A stretch of 18,336 bases of DNA, taken from contig CALEJW010000143.1 of NCBI GenBank assembly GCA_937898635.1, positions 1 through 18,336 of the forward strand. Direction: 5' to 3'. The DNA is from an uncultured Pseudomonadota bacterium (GTDB lineage Bacteria; Pseudomonadota; Gammaproteobacteria; Burkholderiales; Usitatibacteraceae). A program made the position numbers and the translations under genes. Positions 8,401-15,262 of the stretch are shown piece after piece; the first letter of the stretch is position 1; each line of letters starts with the position of its first letter. The notes under the pieces were generated by a model. It searched no databases. It was not told the origin of the DNA and was given only the letters and a program-made list of their open reading frames with translations.

Positions 8401-11400
8401 CGCAGGTGTTGCCCGTGATCGCGTTGGCGAGCGTCATCGCCCCCGGCGCGACGGGGAAGGTGTCCGTGAACGCGAGGCCGGTCACCGGCGTCGCGTTGGG
8501 GTTGGTGAAGGTGAGCGTGAGCGAGGTGGCGCCGCCCAGGGCGACGTTCGCGGCGCCGAAGGCCTTGGCCGCGGTGGGCCGCTGCTGGACGGCGAGGGTC
8601 GCGTTCACGCCGCTCGTGTCGAGCCAGGCCGGCGCGCCGCTCACGTTCACCGTGGTGTTCGCGTAGTTCCCCGGGAGCGCGGAGCTCACGTCGACGGAAA
8701 GCGTGCAACTGCCCTGCCCGGCTCCCAGCGCGCCGCCCGCGAGGGAGACGCTGCCGGCGCCCGCCGCCGGCGTGAAGGTGCCGCCACAGGTGTTGGTCGC
8801 CGCCGGCGGCGTGGCGACCACGAGGTTCACGGGGAGCGTGTCGGTGAACGCGAGGCCGGCCTGCGCCGGGTTGCCGGGGCCGTTCGTGATCGTGAAGGTG
8901 AGCGTCGAGGGCGAGCCCGGCCCGACGGACGTGGGACTGAACGCCTTGGCGAGCGCCGCCCCCACGACGGAGAAGGAGGCGTTCGCGGTGGCCGCGTCGA
9001 GGCCCCCGGCCGGCGCGCTGAAGTTGGCCGAGTTGTTCGTGTAGCTGCCGAGGGTCGCGGCGGTCACGTTCACCTGCGCCGTGCACGAGGCGGGCCCCGC
9101 GCCGAGGGAAGCGCCCGAGAGCGTGAGGACCGACGCGCCGGCCGTCGGAGCGAAGGTCGCGCCGCAGGTGTTCGCGGCGGCTGGCGGCGAGGCCACGGAA
9201 ACGCCCGCGGGCAGGGTGTCCGTGAAGCCCAGCCCGGAGACGGCCTGGGCGCCGCCCGGATTCGCGAGCGTGAAGGTGAGCGTGGTCACCCCGCCGGCGG
9301 AGATGCTCGCCGGCGCGAAGCCCTTCGTCACGGCGGCCGCCGGGAAATACACGACGGTCGCGCTGGCCCCGGCGGCACTCGCGCCGGTGGAAAGCCCCGT
9401 GAAATTCGCCGTCGCGTTGGTGTAGCTCCCGGCCGCGGCGCTCACCACGTCCACGCTCACCGTGCAGGGGCTCGCCCCCGCCGCCATCGTGCCTCCCGAA
9501 AGGCTCACGGTGGCCCCGCCCGGGCTCGCGGAGACGCTGCCCGCGCCGCAGGTGGTGGCGGCGTTCGCCGGGTTCGCCACGACGAGACCCGCGGGAAGCG
9601 TGTCGGTGAACGCGAGCCCGCTCCAGGCGACCGCCTGCGCGCTCGAGAGCGTGACCGTGAGCGTCGTCGCCAGCCCTACCGGGCGGGAAGCGTGCGCGAA
9701 GGCCTTGGTGATGGCGATGCCGCCGACCGTGAGGTTCACGGCGCCCGAGTTCGCGCCCGCGGCCGGCGTCTGGGTGGTCGTAGCGCCCGAGGCGGTGTTC
9801 GGGTGCGTGCCGGCGACCGTGCTCGTCACCACCACCGTCACGGTGCAGCTGCCGCCGGCGGGCAGCGAGATGCCCGTGAAGGCGAGGTTGGTGGCGCCGC
9901 CGGCGAGGTTCGCCGGGGTGGTGCCCGCGCAGGTCCCGCCCACGGTCTGCGCCCCGGCCACCGACATGTTGGCGAGCGTGTCGGTGAACGCGGCGCCCGT
10001 GAGCGGCGCGAAGGCATTCGGGTTCGCGAGCGTGAAGGTGATCGTCGAGGTGCCGCCCGCCGCGATCGTCGCCGGCGCGAAGGCTTTCGCGATGGTGGGC
10101 GCGGCGTGGACCGTGAGCGTCGCCGTGTCCGTGGCGCTCGCGAACTGCGAGGGCGCCGTTCCCGACACCGTGTTCGACTTGACGCCCGCGGTCGTGCCCT
10201 GCACCGCGAGCGTCACCGTGCAGACCGCGTTGTTGGGGATCGTGAGCGCCGTGAGGTTGTAGGCCGTCGCGCCCGCCCCCACCGAGTTCGGCGCGAGCGC
10301 CGAGCAGGCGCTTCCCGACACCGTGGCGAGGGTCACGGCGCCGCCCACCGCCGTCATGCCCGCCGGGAAGTTGTCCGTGAAGGCGAGGCCCGAGCGGTTC
10401 GCGCCGCTGCTGTTGGTGATCCGGAAGGTGAGCGTGGAGGTCCCGCCCACCTGGATGGAATCGGGCGAGAAGCTCTTGGTCACGCTCACGACGCCGCGGG
10501 CGAGGATGTCGCTCGCGGCGGCGCCGGCGACCGGGGTCTGGTTCGACGTCACCCCGGACGTGGTGTTGGTGTAGGTGCCGTTGGCCGTCACCTGCACGTC
10601 CGCCATGATCGTGCAGGAACTGTTGGGGGGGAGCGTCGTCGCCGAGAAGGTGAGCGAGGTCTGGTTCACCGCCCCTTGCGCGCTCGGGATGGTTCCCGTG
10701 CAGGTGCCGCGCCCGGCGCCGATGAAGTTCTGGGCGGCGGCGACCGTGCGCATGTTGGCCGGGAACGCGTCGGTGAAGGTGACGTTGGTGAGCGCCACCG
10801 AGTTGGGGTTGGTGAGCGTGAAGGTGATCGTCGAGCACCCCGCGCTCGGGCAGGGCGAGGTCGCGCCGACCACCGTGTTCGGGTTGAAGCTCTTGGCGAT
10901 GGCGGGCGCGACGAGGACGTTCAGGTAGCCCGTCGCCCCGGGTCCCCCGGCGGGCGTCTGCGTGCTGGTGACCGTGCTCGTGGTGTTGGGATGCCCGCCG
11001 GCCGGGCTCGCCGTGCTGCTCGAGACGGGGCCGACGGTGATCGTGCAGGTCTCGGCGGCGTTCAGGGTGTTCAGGACGAGCGTGAAGTTCGTGCTCCCCG
11101 CCGACACGCCGGCCGGCGCGACGCTGCCCGCGCAGGTCTCGGACACCCCCGCCCCCGCGGCGAGCGCCATGTTCACGAGCGGATCGCTGAACGTGACGCT
11201 CGTGAGCGCGGCCGCGTTGGGGTTGGTGAGCGTGAAGACGATGGAGGACGTCGTGGCCCCGCTCTGCAGCGAGCCCGGGGAGAAGTTCTTCTGCAGCGCC
11301 GGCGGCGAGAGCACCACGAGGTTCGCGGTGTTCGAGGGCGCCCCCGCGGCGGGCGTCTCGGTGGAGGTGACGCCGGTGGTGGCGTTGGGATGCGTGCCGG

Positions 11401-14400
11401 AGACGGCGCTCGTGAGCGTGACCGTCACCGTGCAGCTCGCCCCGGCGGCGAGCGAGGGCACCGTGAGGTTCAGGGCCGTGGCGCCCGCGACGAGCGGCGG
11501 GGCGTTCGTCGTCCCCGCGCAGGTGCCGCCGAGGGCCGGGTTGGCCACCGCCATGTTCACCAGGGCGTCGCCGAAGGCGAGGTTCGTGAGCGCGACGGCG
11601 TTGCCGTTCGTGAGCGTGAAGGTGGCGACACTCGTCCCGCCCTGGGCGATGGGGCTCGTCCCGAAGCTCTTCGTGATCGTCGGCGCGGAGGCCACGAAGA
11701 GCGTGGCCGTGTTGGAGGCGGCGCCCGCCGAACCCGTCTCGTTCGTTGCCACGCCCGAGGAGGTGTTCGCGTAGCTCCCGGCGGCCGCGGCCGTCACCTG
11801 CACGGTGATCGTGCAGCTTCCCGAGGCGGGGAGGTTCCCCGCGGTCACGTTGAAGGTGCTCCCGCCGGCGGCGGCGGTGGTCGCGACGCCGGTGCACGAG
11901 CCGCCCAGCACGCGCGGCGTCGTGTTCACGAGGCCGGCGGGATAGCTGTCGGTGAAGCTCACGCCCGTGAGCGGGAGCGGCCCGGGGTTCGTGAGCGTGA
12001 AGGTGAGCGTGGAGACGCCCCCCGTGGCGATGGTCGCGGGCGAGAACGCCTTCGCGATCGTGGGCTTGGCGAGCACCGAGAGCGTCGCGGTGTTCGAGGC
12101 GGGCCCCCGCGGCAGCGTGCTGGTCGCCACCCCGCTCGTCACGTTGTCCTGGCTGCCCACCGTGGCGCTCGTCACGGTGAAGGTGATGGTGCAGGACCCG
12201 GCGGGCACGTTCACGCCCGTGAAGGAGAGCGCCGTCTGCCCGGCCGTGAGGGCCGCCGGCGTCACGCCCGTGCAGGTGCCGCCCACCGCCTGGTTCGAGG
12301 CGACCGCCATGTCGACGAGCGTGTCGGTGAAGTCGCCGCCCGACTGGGCCACGCCGGTCGGGTTGCTGAGCGTGAGCGTCACCGTCGAGGTGCCGCCGGA
12401 GAGGATCGTCGCGGGAGCGAACTGCTTGGCGATGTTGACCAGCCCCACGCCGAGGTTCGCGGTGTTCGAGGCCGGCCCCGTCGTGCCCGCCTGCGTGGTC
12501 GTCACGCCGGAGCTCGTGTTGGCGTAGATGCCCGTCGCGGCGCTGCGCACGGCGAAGGAGACCGTGCAGGTCGCGCCGGCGGCGATCGTGCCGGCGGTCG
12601 CCGTGAAGCTCGTCGCCCCGGCGCCGATCGTTGCCGGTGCGAAGGCGCCGCAACCCGATGCCGTGACGGCGCCGCCCGTGGCCACGAGCCCGGCCGGGAA
12701 CGTGTCGGTGAAGCCCGGGTTCGCGAGCGTCATCGGGATCGTGTTGCCGTTCGCGAGCGTGAGGGTGAGCGTCGCGTCGGCGTTGGGCGCCACGGCATTC
12801 GGCGAGAACGCCTTGGCAATGGTCACGTTGTTGTAGAGCGTCGCCGTGCCCGCCACCGCGTTGGTGATGCCCTGGGTGTTGGTGAGCGCGCCCGCGGGGA
12901 TCGTGTTCACGTAGGGGCCGGGGGAATTCACCGTGACGTTCACGGTGATCGTGCAGCTCCCCGCGGCGGCGATGGCGCCGCCCGCGAGGGTGAAGGACGC
13001 CGCCCCGGGCGTAGCCGTGACGGTGCCCCCGCAACTGCTGGTCGCCCCGGGAGTCGCGCCGTTCACCATGCCCGCGGGGTAGTTGTCCACGAGGCCCACG
13101 TTCGCCAGCGCCGCCGCGCCGGGATTGGAAACGACGACGGAGAGCTGGGCCGTCCCGCCCACGGAGATCGCGCCGGGCGTGAAGCTCTTGGAGACCAGGG
13201 GCGCGGTGACCACGGTCACGTCCTCGCCCGTCGAGCTGGCGGAGGCGTAGTTGCTCCCGCCCACCGTGCCGCCGCCGGTGTAGGTGCCGCCCGGCGTGAC
13301 CGTCTGGGCCGCGGTCCGCGTGGGGTCGAGGTAGGTGACGTTCGCCGGGTTCTGGTAGGTGGCGAGCGGGGTCGCGGCCGCCACGTTGGCCACGAAGGTG
13401 ATGGTGACGCTCCCGCCGCCCGGAATGGAGAAGCTTCCCCAGGCGGGCGTCGTGGCGCCCACCGCGGGATCCGCGACCGCCGTTCGCGTGGCACCCCCCG
13501 TGTAGGCGATCGACGTGGTGCTCGCGTAGGTGATGTTCGGGTTGCCCGGCAGCGGGTCGGTAATCGTAGCCGCCGTCGCCGGCTGCTTGCCTGCCGTGTT
13601 CGTGGCGACGATGCGGTAAGTGGCCGCCGAGCCCGCCGCGACCGTGGGCGTGGTGGTCGTCTTCACCACGGTGAGCTCCGGGAAGCAGGCGCTGGTGCCG
13701 CCCGCGCCGGGGATCTGGCTCGCCGCGAGGGAGGTGATCTGGAAGCCGCCCACCGAGGAGGAGGAGCCGTACTCGGCGGTGGAGGTGGCGCTGGTCGCCG
13801 TCGTGCCGTTCACGCCGCCGGCCACGCCGAAGCTCGCGGCGCCCGAGGTGATCGCGAAGCCGCCGCTGCCGCCGCCGCCCGGGCCGTGGGGCGAGCCGCC
13901 GCCGGTGTTGCTGCCGCCGTTGCCGCCCTGCACGTTGATGGACACGCCCGTGGCGCCGCCCGAGTTGTTCACGAACACGAGCGCGCTGCCGCCGGCGCCG
14001 CCGCCGCCGGAAGCGTCGTTGGTGATGGTCGAGTTGCCGTCCGTGCCGCGCGCGTTGATCGTGCCGCCGCCCAGGACCGAGCCCGCGCGCACGAACACCA
14101 TCCCGCCGCCGGCCGCGCCGGAACTCGCCGCGCCGCGGTTCGGGTTGCCGGTGCAGTTGTTGGTGGTGCCCGCGCCGCCGCCGCCGCCGAAGAAGAGGCG
14201 CGCCGCGCCCGAGGGCACCGACATGCCGCCGAAGCCGCCGGTGTCGAAGCCCGGTGGCGTCCCCGGCGTCCAGCCGTAGCCGCCCTTGCCGCCGATGCCG
14301 AAGTTGCCGCCGCCGCCGCCGCCCGTGTTCTGGTCGTTGGCGGGCGGGTTGCCGTCGGTGCCGCCGCCGCCGGCGTTGCCCGGCGCGCCGCGCCCGAAGC

Positions 14401-15262
14401 TGCCGGCCGGGTAGCCGCCCGAGGTGCCGTCCACGCCGCCGGTGTTGGTGATGGTGCCCGCGGCGTTGCTGCCCGGCGTCGTGGGCGTGAAGACGATGAT
14501 CGGGGTGCCGGCGACCCCTTCGCCCTTCGCGTTGTTGGGCACGGTGCCGAGCGCGGCGATACCGAGCGTGAGGCCCGTGGACGAGGTGCGGTAGTCCTGG
14601 TTCGACCAGGTGCCGCCGGCACCGATGGAGCACTGCCCGCCGCCGCCGCGGAAGCCGCGCCCGTTCACGTCGATCGCCTGGCCGTTCCAGTTGAGTTGCC
14701 CCGCCACGTCGAAGGCCACGATGCCGCCGGTGTTGCCGTCCCAGGGCGGCGCGGTCACGGTGCCGGTGACCGTCGCGCTCGAGTACTGCGGCACGCGGAT
14801 CACCTGGAAGCGGCGCTGGCCCTGCACCGCGTTCGCCGCGCCGGTCGAGTAGCTGTTGACCAATGGCGAGGCCAGCGTCACGAAGCCGCCGCCGACGGGG
14901 CCGGCGGCGACGGCGTATTCGTAGAGTCCCGCGCTGTTGAGCGAGGTGTAGCCCTGCCCGCTCCCGCTGCCGCCGTAGGCCGCGGTGTTCGACGTGCTGA
15001 TCGAGGCGTCCTGGATCTGGATCACCAGCAGCAGGTCGCCCGCGGCGATGGGCGTGCCCGCGCCCGTGGGCGCGCCCACGGCGATGGACGTGGAACCGGC
15101 GGAGACCGGGGCCGCGCCCGGGTAGTAGGTGTTGACGATGCCCGCGACGCTGCCCGCCCCGAGCGTGCCCGGGACGGCGCAGACCTGGGCGGGCGCGAGG
15201 CCCGGCGCGGCGAGGCCCGCGGCGAGAAGGAGGCAGGCGGCGAGCAGGCGGCGCGGGCTCAT
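2408..15262 (-). CDS. Giant secreted tandem-repeat surface protein (4284 residues; DUF11/DUF7933-like repeats)
   Basis: The gene is one uninterrupted frame. Order of parts: Sec signal peptide 1-25; N-terminal region 26-526 with glycine clusters (278-469); a DUF11-like domain 527-687; 24 tandem repeats 688-3791; two DUF11-type domains 3792-3920 and 3921-about 4045; a linker with an EF-hand-like loop at 4102-4113; a final DUF11-like domain 4175-4284. A typical repeat begins PTIAKAF-P, continues STITFTLAN, FTDTLPAG and GGTCAG, then SCTVTV, and ends SNTATLTV. This is an Ig-like beta-sandwich pattern known from DUF11 (TIGR01451) proteins; I recall this subtype being listed as DUF7933, unchecked. 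The start is the ATG at 15260-15262, with AGGAG 8 bases upstream and a signal peptide directly after it. That ATG overlaps the barrel gene's stop. The frame stays open further upstream, but that part is out of frame with the barrel gene and is not coding. No sortase motif, PEP-CTERM, autotransporter barrel or transmembrane anchor is seen at the C-terminus. Likely an extracellular fibre or adhesin; binding target unknown. Confidence 0.9.
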   Translation of the reverse strand: MSPRRLLAACLLLAAGLAAPGLAPAQVCAVPGTLGAGSVAGIVNTYYPGAAPVSAGSTSIAVGAPTGAGTPIAAGDLLLVIQIQDASISTSNTAAYGGSGSGQGYTSLNSAGLYEYAVAAGPVGGGFVTLASPLVNSYSTGAANAVQGQRRFQVIRVPQYSSATVTGTVTAPPWDGNTGGIVAFDVAGQLNWNGQAIDVNGRGFRGGGGQCSIGAGGTWSNQDYRTSSTGLTLGIAALGTVPNNAKGEGVAGTPIIVFTPTTPGSNAAGTITNTGGVDGTSGGYPAGSFGRGAPGNAGGGGTDGNPPANDQNTGGGGGGNFGIGGKGGYGWTPGTPPGFDTGGFGGMSVPSGAARLFFGGGGGAGTTNNCTGNPNRGAASSGAAGGGMVFVRAGSVLGGGTINARGTDGNSTITNDASGGGGAGGSALVFVNNSGGATGVSINVQGGNGGSNTGGGSPHGPGGGGSGGFAITSGAASFGVAGGVNGTTATSATSTAEYGSSSSVGGFQITSLAASQIPGAGGTSACFPELTVVKTTTTPTVAAGSAATYRIVATNTAGKQPATAATITDPLPGNPNITYASTTSIAYTGGATRTAVADPAVGATTPAWGSFSIPGGGSVTITFVANVAAATPLATYQNPANVTYLDPTRTAAQTVTPGGTYTGGGTVGGSNYASASSTGEDVTVVTAPLVSKSFTPGAISVGGTAQLSVVVSNPGAAALANVGLVDNYPAGMVNGATPGATSSCGGTVTATPGAASFTLAGGAIAAAGSCTITVNVTVNSPGPYVNTIPAGALTNTQGITNAVAGTATLYNNVTIAKAFSPNAVAPNADATLTLTLANGNTIPMTLANPGFTDTFPAGLVATGGAVTASGCGAFAPATIGAGATSFTATAGTIAAGATCTVSFAVRSAATGIYANTSSGVTTTQAGTTGPASNTANLGVGLVNIAKQFAPATILSGGTSTVTLTLSNPTGVAQSGGDFTDTLVDMAVASNQAVGGTCTGVTPAALTAGQTALSFTGVNVPAGSCTITFTVTSATVGSQDNVTSGVATSTLPRGPASNTATLSVLAKPTIAKAFSPATIATGGVSTLTFTLTNPGPLPLTGVSFTDSYPAGLVNTTPRVLGGSCTGVATTAAAGGSTFNVTAGNLPASGSCTITVQVTAAAAGSYANTSSGVATNETGSAGAASNTATLFVASAPTITKSFGTSPIAQGGTSVATFTLTNGNAVALTNLAFGDALVNMAVANPALGGTCAGTTNAPPLVAGATALNLTVPSLAAGASCTVTVTLTSAVSGTHPNATTGVTSTETPAAGAPSNTANLVVLSPPALQKNFSPGSLQSGATTSSIVFTLTNPNAAALTSVTFSDPLVNMALAAGAGVSETCAGSVAPAGVSAGSTNFTLVLNTLNAAETCTITVGPVSSSTASPAGGHPNTTSTVTSTQTPAGGPGATGYLNVLVAPAIAKSFNPNTVVGATSPCPSAGCSTITFTLTNPNSVALTNVTFTDAFPANMRTVAAAQNFIGAGRGTCTGTIPSAQGAVNQTSLTFSATTLPPNSSCTIMADVQVTANGTYTNTTSGVTSNQTPVAGAAASDILARGVVSVTKSFSPDSIQVGGTSTLTFRITNSSGANRSGLAFTDNFPAGMTAVGGAVTLATVSGSACSALAPNSVGAGATAYNLTALTIPNNAVCTVTLAVQGTTAGVKSNTVSGTAPSQFASATDTATLTVHAAPTIAKAFAPATIAAGGTSTITFTLANPNAFAPLTGAAFTDTLANMSVAGAQTVGGTCAGTTPANLAGGATNLAFTGISLPAGGSCTVTVVVTSTVAGTHPNTASGATTTQTPAAGANSGAVNLTVGGIAITKAFAHASRPVGLATTLTVTLSSAQAVAWSGLAFTDTLPAGLVVANPANAATTCGAGSVSASPGGATVSLSGGTMAAGASPCTVSVDVVSAAAGSYTNATANFTGLSTGASAAGASATVVYFPAAAVTKGFAPASISAGGVTTLTFTLANPGGAQAVSGLGFTDTLPAGVSVASPPAAANTCGATFAPTAGASVLTLSGASLGAGPASCTAQVNVTAATLGSYTNNSANFSAPAGGLDAATANASFSVVGAALAKAFSPTSVGPGSPSTLTFTITNGPGNPAQAGLAFTDTLPVNLVVATPPAATNTCGGTFTPAAGAGSVSLAGGALGAGQGSCTLSVDVSSALPGNYANTTVNVSGAPAWLDTSGVNATLAVQQRPTAAKAFGAANVALGGATSLTLTFTNPNATPVTGLAFTDTFPVAPGAMTLANAITGNTCGGTLTDDLGAAIAAGAAGLRLAGGTIPGNGSCAITANVTAAIAGAYTNTIGAGTITTTNAGTVAAATSASVTFLAPPTIAKAFGGPIGAGQVTTLTFTIQNPNATTALTGVAFSDAFPASPGAMVVAAAPGASTAGCGSPVFAPTAGAASVSFSGGSVAAGGTCTATVNITAPSAGLYNNTSAAITSAGPIALANGTASASLVVGQPALTKAFAAAAINDGGTTSLVFTITNIPGNPAHGGIGFTDTLPTGLAFGSATPAVNYSAGCSGPATASYVAGTRALTVAGVAMAGGTASCTVAVAGLTNAAAQVNPGCPAAAFTNGAGAMSGVANVLNAVTDQCLVVNGIAPALTKAFSPSTIDEGGVSTLTFTLANTGTNPAQSGIGFTDTLPAGVLVAATPAVASSCPSGTGAVTAAGGSGTITVAGATMGAGQASCTISVNVTSAVSGVHANTDAGNISGQAGVTTAGVNANLTVLPLPALTKAFSPGSVGTGQNAVLTFTIANPAGSPARSGLAFTDTLPAGLVVGTPAGVANGCGGTPTITATPGGGVFSVGGTGVGAAAGPSSCTIALNVASAAAGAYVNGAAQMSAVAGMINGVTNQTLTVLERPGVAKAFGAASIVPGAATTLTITLTNANAVPITGVAFTDVFPASPGAMTLADAVVANTCGGALADSGGGGLGTGDAGIALSGGTIPAGASCAITVNVTAATPGTYTNTLAAGAVTSANAASNTAPASANLVVTASATIAKAFAPATIAADATSTITFTLANPNPGALTNLRFTDALSGMAISSATIGGTCAGTVSTPALVAGAAALDLTVPTLAGGASCTITLTVTSDIPGAHDNQTSGVSSVQAPTGAVSNIATLTVTAATPAIAKAFAPATINADGTSTITFTLANTNGIALTAAGFTDALSGMAVAAAGPAGGTCTGAAGNALTAGQAALTLSNLTIPANGSCTVAVVVTSDVPGAHDNTASGITSTQAPAGAGSNTATLTVNAVAPTIAKAFAPATIAAGATSTITFTLANTLGVPLTSGAFSDTLAGMSVSAAGPAGGTCAGAAGNVFGAGATALAFTGLTVPANGSCTVTVVVTSSIPGAHDNATTALTSAQAPASAVSNTATLTVTAVAPTIAKAFAPASIVADATSTITFTIANSLGVPLTSANFTDTLANMQVNANGFAGGTCAGAGGNFLTAGQTALSLTGLTIPASASCTVTVVVSSDLPGTHPNQASGVASTEAATGAPSNSASLTVTAAVPTIAKAFAPAAIVVNATSTITFTLANGNGIPLTGASFTDTLANMQVNANGFAGGTCAGASGNALTAGQTALSFTGLTVPANGSCTVAVVVLGNVIGTHPNQSSGLASAQAATGPASNVANLVVQPLPPTISKQFLPASILSGGVTTLRVTIGNPNPSPITVTSVTDTYPAGVTTAGTPATSTTCLPGGVVSFNAGSVTLTGGDIAANGSCTFQVDVTAATQGLYTNTIPAGALTTTGGFNAAAASANLSVDPVADLAITKNAPASVGSGQALAYTISVTNNGPDAADGAQFSDNVPGAVAGVGAVCGAATGGAACGAVNVAGNAVTSTITTLPAGASVTFTITGTATGLATISNTASVAAPAGVLDPAPGNNSASADTAVLAPDLTLVKSHAGNFTVGTNGTYTLVASNGAGSLSTTGVITVVDTLPAGLGFVSGTGTGWSCGAAGQTVTCTTAAAIAAGTSAPAITLTVSVAATAVPSVLNIATVSGGGEPAAANGNNTASDNTIVVAAAANAFAPDGAQSGAPGTALFYPHTFNAGLAGSVAFSTSAVATPAVPGWSQAIYRDADCNGTLDGAEGAAPLAGAIAVNPGDAVCIVVRDSIPGAAPYNAQNVITVSATFNGSQVLSRTDTTTVGGAGLTLAKTVRNVTQGGVAGTTGTARPDDVLEYTITYTNTGAGPVSAIVVTDATPAFTVYLSAACGGLPANLTACVVSAQPAVNGTGSVVWTLTGTLQPSASGSVSYQVRVSN
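2411..2740 (-). other. Last DUF11-like domain of the giant protein (residues 4175-4284)
   Basis: Starts with LTLAKTVRN and contains the DUF11 hallmarks EYTITYTNTG and VVTDATP, then ends at the stop with SYQVRVSN. It replaces the anchor that might be expected at the C-terminus. Compared with a full DUF11 unit it finishes at the last beta strand, so it appears complete rather than truncated. Confidence 0.7.
2924..2959 (-). other. EF-hand-like calcium loop in the giant protein (residues 4102-4113)
   Basis: Residues DADCNGTLDGAE have Asp, Asp, Asn, Asp and Glu at loop positions 1, 3, 5, 9 and 12, with Gly at 6. This is the consensus ligand pattern of EF-hand and dockerin-type loops. Such loops are common in extracellular bacterial surface proteins. 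No second loop or helix pair is evident, so calcium binding is inference. Confidence 0.5.
3128..3889 (-). other. Two DUF11-type domains after the repeat array (residues 3792-4045)
   Basis: The first begins DLAITKNAPASV and contains YTISVTNNGPDAAD; the second begins DLTLVKSH and contains VDTLPAGLGF. These are the classic DUF11 signatures and differ from the 24 preceding repeats. Each has its own pair of cysteines at different positions from those in the repeats (VCGAATGGAAC; WSCGAAGQTVTC). They mark a change of architecture towards the C-terminus. Confidence 0.8.
4476..4531 (-). repeat. 56-base exact repeat, copy in unit 23
   Basis: This stretch is identical to 4857-4912 in unit 22, exactly 381 bases (one unit) away. 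After one mismatch the match continues for another dozen bases. It encodes the region around MQVNANGFAGGTCAGA. Identity at silent positions as well as in protein suggests recent duplication or gene conversion. Confidence 0.85.
4857..4912 (-). repeat. 56-base exact repeat, copy in unit 22
   Basis: Partner of 4476-4531, at the same place within the neighbouring repeat unit. Confidence 0.85.
13856..14431 (-). other. Glycine-rich region of the giant protein (residues 278-469)
   Basis: Short runs of glycine (for example NTGGGGGGNFGIGGKGG, FFGGGGGAG and GPGGGGSGGF) alternate with hydrophobic strands such as ALVFVNN and MVFVRAG. The region upstream carries GGIVAFDVAGQLNWNG, a beta-strand pattern I associate with N-terminal head regions of large bacterial surface proteins. 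The fold is not known; stacked beta-helix or polyglycine-type packing are possibilities. Confidence 0.6.
15188..15262 (-). other. Sec signal peptide of the giant protein (residues 1-25)
   Basis: MSPRR gives a positive N-end, LLAACLLLAAGLA a hydrophobic core, and APA before Gln26 a standard signal peptidase I site. Cys10 lies too early in the core to be a lipobox cysteine. The protein should therefore reach the periplasm by Sec and need a further step to cross the outer membrane. Confidence 0.88.

Larger units (their letters stand above)
3890..13201 (-). repeat. Array of 24 tandem protein-coding repeats (residues 688-3791)
   Basis: The units were located by the K-x-F motif near each start (mostly AKAF, TKSF or AKQF). 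The Phe codons begin, in gene order, at 13181, 12806, 12419, 12044, 11663, 11282, 10886, 10469, 10079, 9698, 9317, 8939, 8558, 8153, 7763, 7340, 6950, 6560, 6155, 5774, 5393, 5012, 4631 and 4250. Unit lengths are 375-423 bases, all multiples of three, most often 381. Two sequence subtypes alternate: one with FTDTLANM and GGTCAG, the other with FTDTLPAGL and NTCGGT. All 24 units keep two cysteines, at about positions 56 and 84 of the unit. Confidence 0.92.

Noticed and set aside
3890..13201. CRISPR array or non-coding satellite as an explanation for the regular repeats
   Set aside because: The period of about 381 bases is a multiple of three, the frame is open throughout, and the conservation is that of protein domains with diverged silent sites.
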